From Hahnella lacustris (GTDB taxonomy: Bacteria; Pseudomonadota; Gammaproteobacteria; Burkholderiales; Burkholderiaceae_A), in NCBI GenBank assembly GCA_965194655.1, contig OZ239148.1, forward strand, positions 1,240,001 to 1,304,000: 64,000 bases of DNA, in the 5' to 3' direction. Below, one piece after another: positions 49,859 to 57,902 of this stretch. The stretch's first letter is position 1. Each line of letters starts with the position of its first letter. The translations under genes were made by a program, and so were the position numbers. The notes under the pieces were generated by a model. That model ran no database searches, was not told the origin of the DNA, and saw only the letters and a program-made list of their open reading frames with translations.

Positions 49859-51769
49859 ATGGTCAATCCTCGCTACCTCACCAAGTCTCGCTTCAAGCTG
49901 GCCGTAGAGTGCCCCACCAAGCTCTTTTATACGGGCAAGGGCAGCCTCTACCGCAACACCAAGTCTGAAGACAGCTTCCTTCAGGCCTTGGCCGATGGCG
50001 GCTTTCAGGTGGGGAAAATGGCCACCATGCTGTTTCCCGAGGGCATTGAAGTCACCGAAACCAGCAATGCACAGGCCTTGGCCCGCACCCAAGCGCTCCT
50101 CTCACAGCACACCAACATCACCCTGTTCGAGGCCGCGGTCGCGTTCGAGGGTTTTCTGGTTCGGGTAGACATCCTGGTCAAGCGTGGCCACTCCATCGAC
50201 CTCATCGAGGTCAAGGCCAAGTCCTTCAATTCAGAGGATCCTCAAATCTCGGGCGCGCGCACCCGCATCCTCTCGGACATGCTGCCCTACATCCAAGACA
50301 TTGCCTTCCAAAAGCATGTGGTCTCGCTGGCCTATCCTCAAGCCAGCATTCGCTGCTTTCTCATGATGCCGGACAAGGCCGTCACCGCTGCAGTCAATGG
50401 CTTAAACCAGTGCTTCAAAATCCGGCGGTCTCAAGCGCCCGGGCAGGCTCACCCCTCTACCGAGGTGCTGCTCTCTGCCCAGGCCGAATCGCATGTGCAG
50501 GCCTGCTCGCAGCTGCTCGCCAAGGTCCCTGTCGACGAATACGTCGAGCACGTGCTCACCTCACCCCTTGACTACCCAGGCGCTCGGCCCGGTGCTCAGA
50601 GCTCCCTGGCCGAGATGGCCATCCACTGGGCGCAGGCCTATGCCAGCGACACCAAACTGGCTCCGGTGGCCCACTCAGGCTGCACGGGCTGCGAATTCCG
50701 CGAGCCTACGGGTGGGCCGCTGCTCAGCGGGTATCACGAGTGCCTCAGTCAATCCATGGGCCTCACCCGTTCGCAGATCGATGCCGGCACCGTGCTCGAC
50801 ATCTGGAACTTTCGCCAGAAGGACAAGCTGCTCGCACAAGGGGTCTATCAGTTCCACCAGGTCTCCGAAGACGACATCAAGGTCAAGAACGACAGAGAGG
50901 GGCTGAGCTACAGCCAGCGGCAGTGGATGCAGGTCAAGGGCATCCCGCCTGAAGACGACCGAGGCGGCTTTTACTTCAACGCTGAATACTTCAACGATCA
51001 GCGGCGCAACTGGTGCTACCCCCTGCACATGATCGACTTCGAGACCTGTACGGTGGCCCTGCCATTTTTTAAGGGCATGCGCCCCTACGAATCTGTGGCC
51101 TTTCAGTTCTCTCACCATGTGGTTCAAGCCGATGGGAGCATTCAACACCGCACCCAAGCGCTCATCGCTGCGCCGGGCGAGTTTCCCAACTACGCCTTTG
51201 TGCGCGCACTTCGCAAAGCCCTAGGGCACGACAATGGCACCATTTTTCGCTGGGCTCCCCACGAGAACACCATCCTCACCCACATCCGCGATCAACTCCT
51301 CGAGCGGCAAGACTGCGAAGATGCAGCAGAGCTTATCGAGTTCATCGAGCGCATCACCACAGGCGGACCCCGTGACATGGTGGACTTGCGCAAGATTGCC
51401 CTTGCGGCGTATTTCCATCCTCAAACCAAAGGCAGCACGTCCATCAAGGCTGTACTGCCCGCAGTGCTTCAAACCTCCGAGCGTCTGCGCACCAAGTACG
51501 CTCGGCCCATCTACGGAACCCTCATTCCCTCGCTCAACTTCACCGAAGGCATCGCCTGGGGACTAGATCCCTATGCGCAGCTCAAAGGCCTCGATCACCA
51601 AGAGGTTGCCGAAGGAGGTGCGGCTGCCATGGCATATGCGCGTCTGCAGTTTGAAGATCTGCAGCCCACCGAGCGGTCCCGCATCGAGCAGTCTCTGCTG
51701 CGATACTGCGAGCTCGACAGCATGGCCATGGTCATGATTCTTGAGGCCTGGCAGGAGTGGGCCGAGTAG
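49859..51769 (+). CDS. DUF2779 protein: Cas4/RecB-like Fe-S nuclease fused to DnaQ-like exonuclease domain
   Basis: A 636-residue cytosolic protein. Residues 1-300 look like a Cas4/AddB-type PD-(D/E)xK nuclease: an N-terminal Cys (C18 in LAVECPTKLFY), FEAAVAFEGFLVRVDILVK with Glu89/Asp104, LIEVKAKS (E117, K119) and three late Cys, C275, C278 and C295 (GCTGCEF...GYHEC), which with C18 could hold a [4Fe-4S] cluster. Residues about 388-600 are DUF2779, an RNase H-like region beginning MIDFETCTV (D393, E395) and ending YCELDSMAMVMI. It is probably a DNA repair or defence nuclease. The domain reading is by motif. It is followed by a TA pair. Confidence 0.75.
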   Translation: MVNPRYLTKSRFKLAVECPTKLFYTGKGSLYRNTKSEDSFLQALADGGFQVGKMATMLFPEGIEVTETSNAQALARTQALLSQHTNITLFEAAVAFEGFLVRVDILVKRGHSIDLIEVKAKSFNSEDPQISGARTRILSDMLPYIQDIAFQKHVVSLAYPQASIRCFLMMPDKAVTAAVNGLNQCFKIRRSQAPGQAHPSTEVLLSAQAESHVQACSQLLAKVPVDEYVEHVLTSPLDYPGARPGAQSSLAEMAIHWAQAYASDTKLAPVAHSGCTGCEFREPTGGPLLSGYHECLSQSMGLTRSQIDAGTVLDIWNFRQKDKLLAQGVYQFHQVSEDDIKVKNDREGLSYSQRQWMQVKGIPPEDDRGGFYFNAEYFNDQRRNWCYPLHMIDFETCTVALPFFKGMRPYESVAFQFSHHVVQADGSIQHRTQALIAAPGEFPNYAFVRALRKALGHDNGTIFRWAPHENTILTHIRDQLLERQDCEDAAELIEFIERITTGGPRDMVDLRKIALAAYFHPQTKGSTSIKAVLPAVLQTSERLRTKYARPIYGTLIPSLNFTEGIAWGLDPYAQLKGLDHQEVAEGGAAAMAYARLQFEDLQPTERSRIEQSLLRYCELDSMAMVMILEAWQEWAE

Positions 51770-51779
51770 GGGCGGGTAT

Positions 51780-51809
51780 TTGACAGGTATATACGCGACA
51801 CGTCATTAT
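51780..51809 (+). promoter_or_regulatory. Candidate sigma-70 promoter for the higBA-like pair
   Basis: TTGACA (51780-51785) and CATTAT (51804-51809) are separated by 18 nt. An embedded GTATATAC palindrome (51787-51794) could be an operator for the HigA-type protein. The match is by eye. Confidence 0.5.
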
Positions 51810-51816
51810 TTGAACC

Positions 51817-52098
51817 GTGCCGATAAGATCGTTTAAATGTGCCGACACCCAAAGGTTATTTGCCGGATTTGTGGTTAGGCGCTGGGTTTCAATAGCGCGA
51901 CAGGCGCTGAGAAAGGTTGAAATGTTGGAGTGGTCTGAGAGTCTAGAGGATCTCAGAGTGCCTCCTGGCAATCGACTAGAAGCGCTCAGAGGTGATAGAA
52001 GGGGCCAGTACAGCATTCGGATCAACGATCAGTGGCGTCTGTGCTTCCGTTGGTCTGCCGAAGGGGCTTACGACGTTGAGATCGTTGATTACCATTGA
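51817..52098 (+). CDS. HigB/GraT-type RelE-superfamily toxin
   Basis: A 93-residue toxin: IRSFKCADTQRLFAG...LRVPPGNRLEALRGDRRGQYSIRINDQWRLCFRW...VEIVDYH. The RGQYSIRINDQWRLCFRW block and the DYH ending are characteristic of HigB/GraT ribosome-dependent mRNA interferases. It begins with GTG at 51817, near the IRSFKC start seen across the family. It precedes its antitoxin by 12 nt, toxin-first. Confidence 0.92.
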   Translation: MPIRSFKCADTQRLFAGFVVRRWVSIARQALRKVEMLEWSESLEDLRVPPGNRLEALRGDRRGQYSIRINDQWRLCFRWSAEGAYDVEIVDYH

Positions 52099-52110
52099 AT
52101 TGAGAAAAAA

Positions 52111-52410
52111 ATGAGACGAATGACTCCGATTTCGCCGGGTGAAATCTTAGACGAGGAATTTCTAAAGCCCCTTGGCCTCTCCAAGTACAGGCTTGCCAAA
52201 GAGATCGGCGTCCCAGCGGGTCGAATCAGTGAGATTGTCGCGGGACGTCGCGCCATAACTGCAGATACAGACCTACGGTTATGTAAATACTTTGGTTTAA
52301 GTGAGGGGTGGTGGTTGCGCGGTCAGGTACGTTACGACACAGAGCAGGCTAAGCGCACCTTGCACAAGGAGTTGGCAAAGATAAAGCAGTGTTCGTTGCT
52401 GGCTGCGTAA
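52111..52410 (+). CDS. HigA/GraA-type antitoxin (XRE family)
   Basis: A 99-residue XRE regulator: ISPGEILDEEFLKPLGLSKYRLAKEIGVPAGRISEIVAGRRAITADTDLRLCKYFGLSEGWWL matches HigA addiction-module antitoxins throughout. It neutralises the HigB-like toxin and represses the pair. Both genes are intact, so this is probably a working module. The 62 nt to the next gene show no feature. Confidence 0.94.
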   Translation: MRRMTPISPGEILDEEFLKPLGLSKYRLAKEIGVPAGRISEIVAGRRAITADTDLRLCKYFGLSEGWWLRGQVRYDTEQAKRTLHKELAKIKQCSLLAA

Positions 52411-52472
52411 GCATTGGTGGTACGTGTGCACACGAAGACCGAGGACTTGAAGATTAGTTCGAGGGTCCGATA

Positions 52473-52679
52473 ATGGCCACGCGCTCCCCCGCCGTCATCA
52501 GCGAGATCATCGAGTTGGCGCTCAGCGACCATGTGAGCTTCCAGCAAATTCAAACCATGTATGGTCTGAAGCCTGACGAGGTCAAGGCGCTCATGCGCCA
52601 AAACCTCAAGCGAGGAAGCTATCTGGCCTGGCGCAGGCGAGTTCGCACCTTCTCTGACAGACGGGAGACTTACAAGTGA
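52473..52679 (+). CDS. TIGR03643-family small protein
   Basis: A 68-residue helical protein: VISEIIELALSDHVSFQQIQTMYGLKPDEVKALMRQNLKRGSYLAWRRRV. It has the sequence plan of TIGR03643 (an ISxIIELAxxD start, a helix-turn-helix-like GLxxDEVxALMR and a basic LAWRRRV tail). It could bind nucleic acid; function unknown. It overlaps the convergent FolB-like gene by 10 nt. Confidence 0.82.
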   Translation: MATRSPAVISEIIELALSDHVSFQQIQTMYGLKPDEVKALMRQNLKRGSYLAWRRRVRTFSDRRETYK

Positions 52680-53062
52680 GTGCGCAGTTCGGCAAGCGCG
52701 CTTGCGCTCACGTGTAAGCGCACCCTCAGCGAGCCGCTCTGGGCCCTCACGGGGGACTTGCAGAGGGCGATCTCGAGCGACTCGATAGCCTCATAAGCCG
52801 CACACGCCTCGACAATGCGAGTGATGAGCCGCTCTTGAGTGTCGTAGTGGCCATCAGCGGCCAGGCGTTCAATCTCAACCACGAGCGGGTCGTAATCGAA
52901 GACATAGGCCATGCCATCCTCTGGTATGAGCACGAGGCTGGAGCTGATCTGCAGTGTGAGATCGAGGATGTGATGATCGGGCACGGTATCGCCCGGGCCA
53001 TACGTCCCAATGCGGGTGGAGAGGCGAAGCCCCTTGAGTTCAATACAGCTCATGAGGCTCAC
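52670..53062 (-). CDS. Dihydroneopterin aldolase/FolX-like protein
   Basis: A 130-residue T-fold protein: IELKGLRLSTRIGTYGPGDTVPDHHILDLTLQI, DYDPLVVEIERLA and YDTQERLITRIVEACAAYEAIESLEIALCKSP match FolB/FolX. The Tyr-Gly (IGTY) and Glu (TQE) positions of the family are present. It acts on dihydroneopterin in folate synthesis, or on its triphosphate. The frame can start with GTG at 53062, overlapping the DUF2130 stop (GTGA), or ATG at 53053. Confidence 0.85.
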   Translation of the reverse strand: MSLMSCIELKGLRLSTRIGTYGPGDTVPDHHILDLTLQISSSLVLIPEDGMAYVFDYDPLVVEIERLAADGHYDTQERLITRIVEACAAYEAIESLEIALCKSPVRAQSGSLRVRLHVSASALAELRTHL

Positions 53063-54261
53063 GATTCCGCTCCTCCGCCTTCTCCCTTGAGGGCCTCGAA
53101 CTTGGCGGTCATGGTGGGGTTGCCGCGCGTGAGCTTTTTGATGGTGAGGTCCTCGGCCTTGTCATTGGCAAGGCGCAGGTTATTTGCGGATTTGTAGAGC
53201 GCCTCCTTGGTTTTCTCCAAGTCCTTAATGGCCTCATCGATGCGCTTGACGGCCTCCTCAAACCCCTCGCTCGCCAGACGCCAGTTTCGCCCGAACGCAG
53301 TCTTGAAGTCGTCGAGCTGAGACTCGAAGCGCGTGATGTCGATGTTCTGAGCACGCACCAACGCGAGTTCACGCTTGTAGGCCAGCGCATTGACCGAGGC
53401 ATTGCGAAGCAGAGTGATGATGGGGATGAAGAACTGCGGCCGCACCACATACATCTTTGGAAACCGGTGGGAGACATCTACGATGCCGCTGTTGTAGAGC
53501 TCGTGGTCGGGCTCGAGCAGTGACACCAGCACCGCATACTCGCAGCCCTTCTCTTGGCGGTCTTTGTCGAGCTCTTTGAGAAAGTCCTCATTTCGCTTCT
53601 TGGTGGCGGTGCTGTCGTTCTCGTTCTTCATCTCAAACATGATGGAGACGATCTCGGTACCCGCTTCATCGAAGTCCCGGAAAATGAAGTCCCCCTTGCT
53701 GCCGCTGCTCGCATCGTTGTCTTTCTCAAAATATGCGCGGGGGTAGGCCGTATGCCGCAGCCGCTCGAACTCGATCTGGCAGTGCTGCTCGAGGGACTCG
53801 CCCACCATCTTGGTGGAGAGCTTTGCCTTGAGGTCTTTGAGCCGCTCAATCTGCTCTTCTCGATCCTTGATCTGAACCTCATATCGCTCTTTGAGTGACT
53901 GTTCTGCGAGCTGCTTGGCCTGCTTTTCGGAAACCAAGGTGAGGCGAAGCGCATCACGCTCTTTTTCAACGGAGGTCACGGCCTGGGTCACCGCGAGCTG
54001 CTGGGCTAGCGACATACGCTCAACCTGGGCTTTGAGTTCGGCCAGCTGGCGGTCTTTATCGTTGGAGTCTTTCTGAAGCTGGGCAATGAGCTGGGCCTTG
54101 GCCAGTTCAATGGCGCTCTGCTTGTCCTTTTCGGCCAGGGCCAGCCGCTCATGGATCTGTTGCTCGAAGGCGCGGTCACGGACTTGGCGCAGGATGTCGG
54201 CATAGCCTGATTCATCGATCTTGAAGGCTTTGCCGCAGTGGGGGCACTGAATGTCTTGCAT
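53059..54261 (-). CDS. DUF2130 protein with zinc ribbon and coiled coil
   Basis: A 400-residue protein. An N-terminal CPHCGKAF zinc ribbon (C5, C8) is followed by a long charged coiled coil (about 25-155), then the DUF2130 core: KMVGESLEQHCQIEFERLR, GSKGDFIFRDFDEAGTEIVSIMFEMKNEND and KDRQEKGCEYAVLVSLLEPDH. The core has an E..D..ExK-like pattern (FIFRD...FEMKNE) like PD-(D/E)xK nucleases, though this is inference. The cellular role is unknown. It lies upstream of and overlaps the FolB-like gene. Confidence 0.88.
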   Translation of the reverse strand: MQDIQCPHCGKAFKIDESGYADILRQVRDRAFEQQIHERLALAEKDKQSAIELAKAQLIAQLQKDSNDKDRQLAELKAQVERMSLAQQLAVTQAVTSVEKERDALRLTLVSEKQAKQLAEQSLKERYEVQIKDREEQIERLKDLKAKLSTKMVGESLEQHCQIEFERLRHTAYPRAYFEKDNDASSGSKGDFIFRDFDEAGTEIVSIMFEMKNENDSTATKKRNEDFLKELDKDRQEKGCEYAVLVSLLEPDHELYNSGIVDVSHRFPKMYVVRPQFFIPIITLLRNASVNALAYKRELALVRAQNIDITRFESQLDDFKTAFGRNWRLASEGFEEAVKRIDEAIKDLEKTKEALYKSANNLRLANDKAEDLTIKKLTRGNPTMTAKFEALKGEGGGAES

Positions 54262-54314
54262 GGGAGCTCCGAGGCTGGATCAGAAGGTGATCCGTATTGT
54301 CCCGTAAGCCAGGA

Positions 54315-54617
54315 TCAGAGGATGAGCTCGACAGCCTCCTCTAAAACACGCTCCCGAATATGCAAGTTGAGTTCATGTTCCGGGACGAGGTCAATCTCCC
54401 GCCCGAGCAGTAGAGAGAGTTCGCGAGCGAGCGGCAGGCGTTGTTTGAACATGTCATAGCCGCGATCGAAATCCACCAAAAAGTCAATGTCGCTATCAGG
54501 ACCTTCCTCGCCCCGCGCGAATGACCCAAACACGCGAATGTGTCGCGCGCCGAAGCGCTCTCCTAGGCGTCTAATTTCCTCGCCCTTAGACTTTAGCTGA
54601 TCAAGTGAAGTGGTCAT
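54315..54617 (-). CDS. MNT-type nucleotidyltransferase, solo
   Basis: A 100-residue minimal nucleotidyltransferase: IRVFGSFARGEEGPDSDIDFLVDFD has the GSFxRG and DxD metal motifs (S32, D43, D45); D76 in REIDLVP would be the third. It ends EAVELIL. MNT proteins usually pair with HEPN toxins, which they AMPylate, but no HEPN gene is adjacent. The start at 54617 is where homology begins. It might be the antitoxin half of a lost module. Confidence 0.85.
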   Translation of the reverse strand: MTTSLDQLKSKGEEIRRLGERFGARHIRVFGSFARGEEGPDSDIDFLVDFDRGYDMFKQRLPLARELSLLLGREIDLVPEHELNLHIRERVLEEAVELIL

Positions 54618-54683
54618 TTGAATCGGGTGTTGAATGTTCCTTGGTGTAGCGTACCGTGTCGCGCGTAAAAACTCATCACCCCC

Positions 54684-55883
54684 ATGAACACCACCGAGCT
54701 CTTCCTGATCGCCATGGCGATCATTTTCAGTCTGCCCTGGCTGATCTGGCGTCTGGGCCGCACCGATTACTACGCCCCCCTGGTTGTGGTGCAGATCATT
54801 GCCGGCATTCTGCTCGGGCCAGGCCTGCTCGGGAGCGTTTTTCCAGACTATTACCAGTTCGTCTTTACTCCGGCGGTGGTTCAGTCGCTCAATGGCATCG
54901 CCTGGTGGGCGGTCATGCTCTTCGTGTTCGTTGCGGGTATGGAGCTCGATCTTCGCAAGGCCTGGACATACAAGCGAGAGACCACCATCACCGCAGGGCT
55001 GGCGCTGTTCACCCCACTGCTGATGGGAAGCGCAGCGGCCGCGCTGCTGCTCTCCACCCCAGGCTGGATGGGGGAGGGCGCGCAGACTTGGCAGTTTGTG
55101 TTGGGCGTGGGCATGGCCTGCTCGGTGACGGCGCTGCCCATCCTGATTCTCCTCATGGAGAAGCTCGACATCCTGAGGCAGCCCCTGGGCCAGCGCATTC
55201 TGCGATACGCCAGCCTCGACGACATTGCAGTCTGGGCCCTGCTCGCGTTCATCCTCATGGATTGGCAGCGCATGGGCCGTCAGGCGGTCTTTCTGGTAGG
55301 GTTTGTCCTGGCGGCCTGGGCCTTTCGTCGCCTCATGGCCTGGCTCGCAGCGCGTGACCGTTGGTATGTGTCGCTCATCTGGCTGGCCTTGGTGGCGCTT
55401 GCGGCCGACTGGGCCGGCCTGCACTTCATGGTGGGCGCATTTCTCGCCGGAGTGGTCATGGAGTCTGACTGGTTCGACCAAGAGAAGCTCGACCTGCTTC
55501 GTCATCATGTGCTGCTGGTGATGATGCCGGTCTTCTTCCTCTCCACGGGCCTGCGCACCAACTGGGAGTTGGGTGGATATGCGGTGTTTCTGGTGGCTGG
55601 ATTGCTGCTGGTGGCGTCCGTGGCTGGAAAGCTGCTGGGTGTTCAGCTTGCGGGCCGATGGCTGGGGTGGAAGCCAGGTGAGGCGGGCATTGTGGGCTGG
55701 CTGCTACAGACCAAGGCGCTCATCATGATCATCTTTGCCAACGTGCTGCTTGATAAACAGATCATCAGCGCCGAGACCTTCACCGCCCTGCTGGTGATGG
55801 CTGTGCTGAGCACCATGCTCACCGTTCCGCAGGTGGCCCCACGGCTTGCCAGCCTGCGAGAGCTCATCGGGCGGTCTTCTTAG
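54684..55883 (+). CDS. CPA2-family cation:proton antiporter
   Basis: A 399-residue membrane protein with about 11-12 hydrophobic segments, IAGILLGPGLLGSVFPDYY near TM2, the acidic site LRYASLDDIAVWALLAFIL in the middle, and HFMVGAFLAGVVM later. It is like KefB/NhaS but lacks a C-terminal NAD-binding (RCK) domain. It probably exchanges Na+ or K+ for H+. Its stop is adjacent to the next gene (1 nt between). Confidence 0.92.
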   Translation: MNTTELFLIAMAIIFSLPWLIWRLGRTDYYAPLVVVQIIAGILLGPGLLGSVFPDYYQFVFTPAVVQSLNGIAWWAVMLFVFVAGMELDLRKAWTYKRETTITAGLALFTPLLMGSAAAALLLSTPGWMGEGAQTWQFVLGVGMACSVTALPILILLMEKLDILRQPLGQRILRYASLDDIAVWALLAFILMDWQRMGRQAVFLVGFVLAAWAFRRLMAWLAARDRWYVSLIWLALVALAADWAGLHFMVGAFLAGVVMESDWFDQEKLDLLRHHVLLVMMPVFFLSTGLRTNWELGGYAVFLVAGLLLVASVAGKLLGVQLAGRWLGWKPGEAGIVGWLLQTKALIMIIFANVLLDKQIISAETFTALLVMAVLSTMLTVPQVAPRLASLRELIGRSS

Positions 55884-55884
55884 C

Positions 55885-56514
55885 ATGTGCACCAACTATG
55901 TCGCCACACAAAACCGCCAATGGGTGAAGTCGGCCTTAGGGGTGGAACTGCCGGAGGCACCATTCCCGCAGGAGGCATATCCGGGTTATTTGGCGCCCAT
56001 CGTGCACCTCGATGCAGCGGGCCAGCCCACCTGTGTGCTGGCGCGCTTTGGACTCATTCCCCATTGGGCCAAAGACAGCACCATTGGGCGCAAGACCTAC
56101 AACGCGCGCAGCGAGACGGTTCACGAAAAGCCCAGCTACCGCAGTCCATGGCGCAGGAGACAATTCTGTCTAGCCCTCGCAGATGCCATCTATGAGCCCA
56201 GCTATGAAAGTGGAAAGCCCGTACGCTGGTGCATTCAGCGCAGGGATGGTCTGCCCATGGCCCTCGCTTCACTCTGGGACCGCTGGACGGATCCTGCCAC
56301 CGGCGAGATCGTCATGTCCTTCACCATGCTCACGGTGAATGCGGATGCGCATCCTGTGATGCACCAGTTCCATAAACCGGAGGACGAAAAGCGCTCGGTG
56401 GTGGTGCTCCAGGACCCTCTGCCATGGTTGCATCTGAGCCTGCAACAGGCGGCTACCTTACTCAGTCCTCCCGAGGTTGAGCTCGAGAGCTTTGCGCGAC
56501 CGCGATCTCGCTAA
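55885..56514 (+). CDS. SRAP-domain protein (YedK/HMCES-like DNA-protein crosslink)
   Basis: A 209-residue protein starting MCTNYV, so Cys2 becomes the N-terminal nucleophile after Met removal. It crosslinks to abasic sites in single-stranded DNA. NARSET (N73), the Glu in DAIYEPS (E104) and a His in HPVMHQFHKPE match the family. YEPS and the missing RMP after the His differ from the usual YEW and HxRMP, so this is a diverged member. It starts 2 nt after the antiporter stop. Its 3' end overlaps the convergent DCC gene by 4 nt. Confidence 0.88.
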   Translation: MCTNYVATQNRQWVKSALGVELPEAPFPQEAYPGYLAPIVHLDAAGQPTCVLARFGLIPHWAKDSTIGRKTYNARSETVHEKPSYRSPWRRRQFCLALADAIYEPSYESGKPVRWCIQRRDGLPMALASLWDRWTDPATGEIVMSFTMLTVNADAHPVMHQFHKPEDEKRSVVVLQDPLPWLHLSLQQAATLLSPPEVELESFARPRSR

Positions 56515-56888
56515 CGCATGCGGCACTGAATGGCGGGACGCACCTTCAGAAAGAGCCGATAGGCCACCTCGAGCAGTGCAGGCACACCTGGCAAGTGCCG
56601 AAGGGTGGCGAGCCAGCGCCAGCCCGGAATATGCCGCCAGAGTTCGAGGAAGGCACGGGCACCCGAGAGGGGTTCACCGGGCAACGGCTGCACATGAAGG
56701 CGCGCCATGAGCGTGTCCTGAGGCAATGGCAAAACAGCCGCATTGGAGGGTGAGGAGACATCGCACCAGTCGACGCGCTGGGCGCGGTCTAGGCGTTGAT
56801 AGAGCGCAATCTCTTTGCTGCAGAGCGGGCAGGACCCGTCGTAGAAGACGCGGATCGATGCGGGGCTTTGCGGCGATGGGGTGTTCAT
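56511..56888 (-). CDS. DCC-family thiol-disulfide oxidoreductase-like protein (DUF393)
   Basis: A 125-residue thioredoxin-fold protein with the family signature VFYDGSCPLCSKEIALY (C20, C23), VDWCDVSSP and the LFLKVRPAIQ tail. These proteins are predicted redox enzymes; substrates are unknown. The ATG at 56888 overlaps the bciA-like stop (ATGA), so the two are coupled. Confidence 0.87.
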   Translation of the reverse strand: MNTPSPQSPASIRVFYDGSCPLCSKEIALYQRLDRAQRVDWCDVSSPSNAAVLPLPQDTLMARLHVQPLPGEPLSGARAFLELWRHIPGWRWLATLRHLPGVPALLEVAYRLFLKVRPAIQCRMR

Positions 56889-57817
56889 GAGGAGTTGGAA
56901 CCCACTGAAAGCAGAAGGTTCCGATAATGCTCCTCCAGCCGGTCCTGCCCCCAACTTGGCGTGGCATCTGCGTCGTAGCGCTGCGTCTCCTCGTTCCAGA
57001 CCAGCATCGATTCTGTGGCGTAGTAATGGCCGATCCGGGCGTACTCGGCCTTCTCGGCTAGGCGTGGCAGCACCAGGCTCAGCCCATCCAGTCCGCGAGC
57101 GACGAGCCGCAGCAGTCCGGGGGGTACCCGTTTCACACGCACGGGTCTGCCCAGGACGCGCTCCAAGATGGCGGCCTGATCCATGGGGGTGAGGGCAGGG
57201 CCAGGGCCACCAATGGGCAGTACCGCACAGCGCGCGCTCGGGTTGGTGAGGCTGTTCACCAGAAAGCTCGCCAGGTCTCGGTCTGAAATGGGCTTGCAGG
57301 CCGTGAGCGTGCCGCTTCCAAAAACCAGAAAAGGCTTACCCGCTGCGACCCGCTTGATCTGACCGCTCAGAGACTTGAAAAAAGCAGTGGGACGCACAAT
57401 GGTCCATTCGAGTGGAGCAGCACGAAGGCTCGCCTCGAAGGCGAGCTTGGCCTCTTGAAAGACCAGCTTGGGCCGCTGAACGCAGATGGCCGAGAGCAGC
57501 ACAAAGTGTTGAACCCGAGCCTGAATGGCAGACTGCAGCAGCACCTGTTGAGCATCGTGGTCGACTCGCCATGCGTCCTCACGCGTGCCCGTGCGCGAGG
57601 CCATACAAGACACCACCGCCTGCACACCCTCACGGCGTAGGCGCTCCGCAAGCGCGCTCGTGTTCGCGCTTGTGTTCGAGTGCGCGGTCTGAAGGTCCTC
57701 ACGCGTGATGCACACCACCCGATGTCCGGCCTGTTGCAGCGCCAGTAGGGTGGCTGACCCAATGGTTCCGCTGGCACCCGTGAGGGCCACGGTCAGAGAC
57801 GGCGATGGTGCGTTCAT
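56885..57817 (-). CDS. BciA-like NADPH-binding protein (divinyl (proto)chlorophyllide 8-vinyl reductase homologue)
   Basis: A 310-residue atypical SDR: VALTGASGTIGSATLLAL, DAQQVLLQSAIQARVQHFVLLSAICVQRPKLVFQEAK and the distinctive C-terminus EYARIGHYYATESMLVWNEETQRYDADATPSWGQDRLEEHY. This tail matches BciA and plant DVR proteins (ARIGHYYATESMLV...TPS.G...L). The enzyme reduces the 8-vinyl group of chlorophyll precursors. No other bacteriochlorophyll genes are in the window; homologues of unknown role cannot be ruled out. It overlaps the DCC gene (ATGA). Confidence 0.75.
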   Translation of the reverse strand: MNAPSPSLTVALTGASGTIGSATLLALQQAGHRVVCITREDLQTAHSNTSANTSALAERLRREGVQAVVSCMASRTGTREDAWRVDHDAQQVLLQSAIQARVQHFVLLSAICVQRPKLVFQEAKLAFEASLRAAPLEWTIVRPTAFFKSLSGQIKRVAAGKPFLVFGSGTLTACKPISDRDLASFLVNSLTNPSARCAVLPIGGPGPALTPMDQAAILERVLGRPVRVKRVPPGLLRLVARGLDGLSLVLPRLAEKAEYARIGHYYATESMLVWNEETQRYDADATPSWGQDRLEEHYRNLLLSVGSNSS

Positions 57818-57902
57818 GCGCGCATTGTCAGCGCATTCCTTTTTCTGGGCCAGTGTCGTATTCTTCTATGCGTATAAATAAAAACAAGTCGGGAGAAAAA
57901 CC

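Noticed and set aside
54315..55508. A 397-codon minus-strand frame opposite the antiporter
   Set aside because: Only the last 100 codons (the MNT enzyme) are meaningful; the upstream part is the shadow of the antiporter gene.
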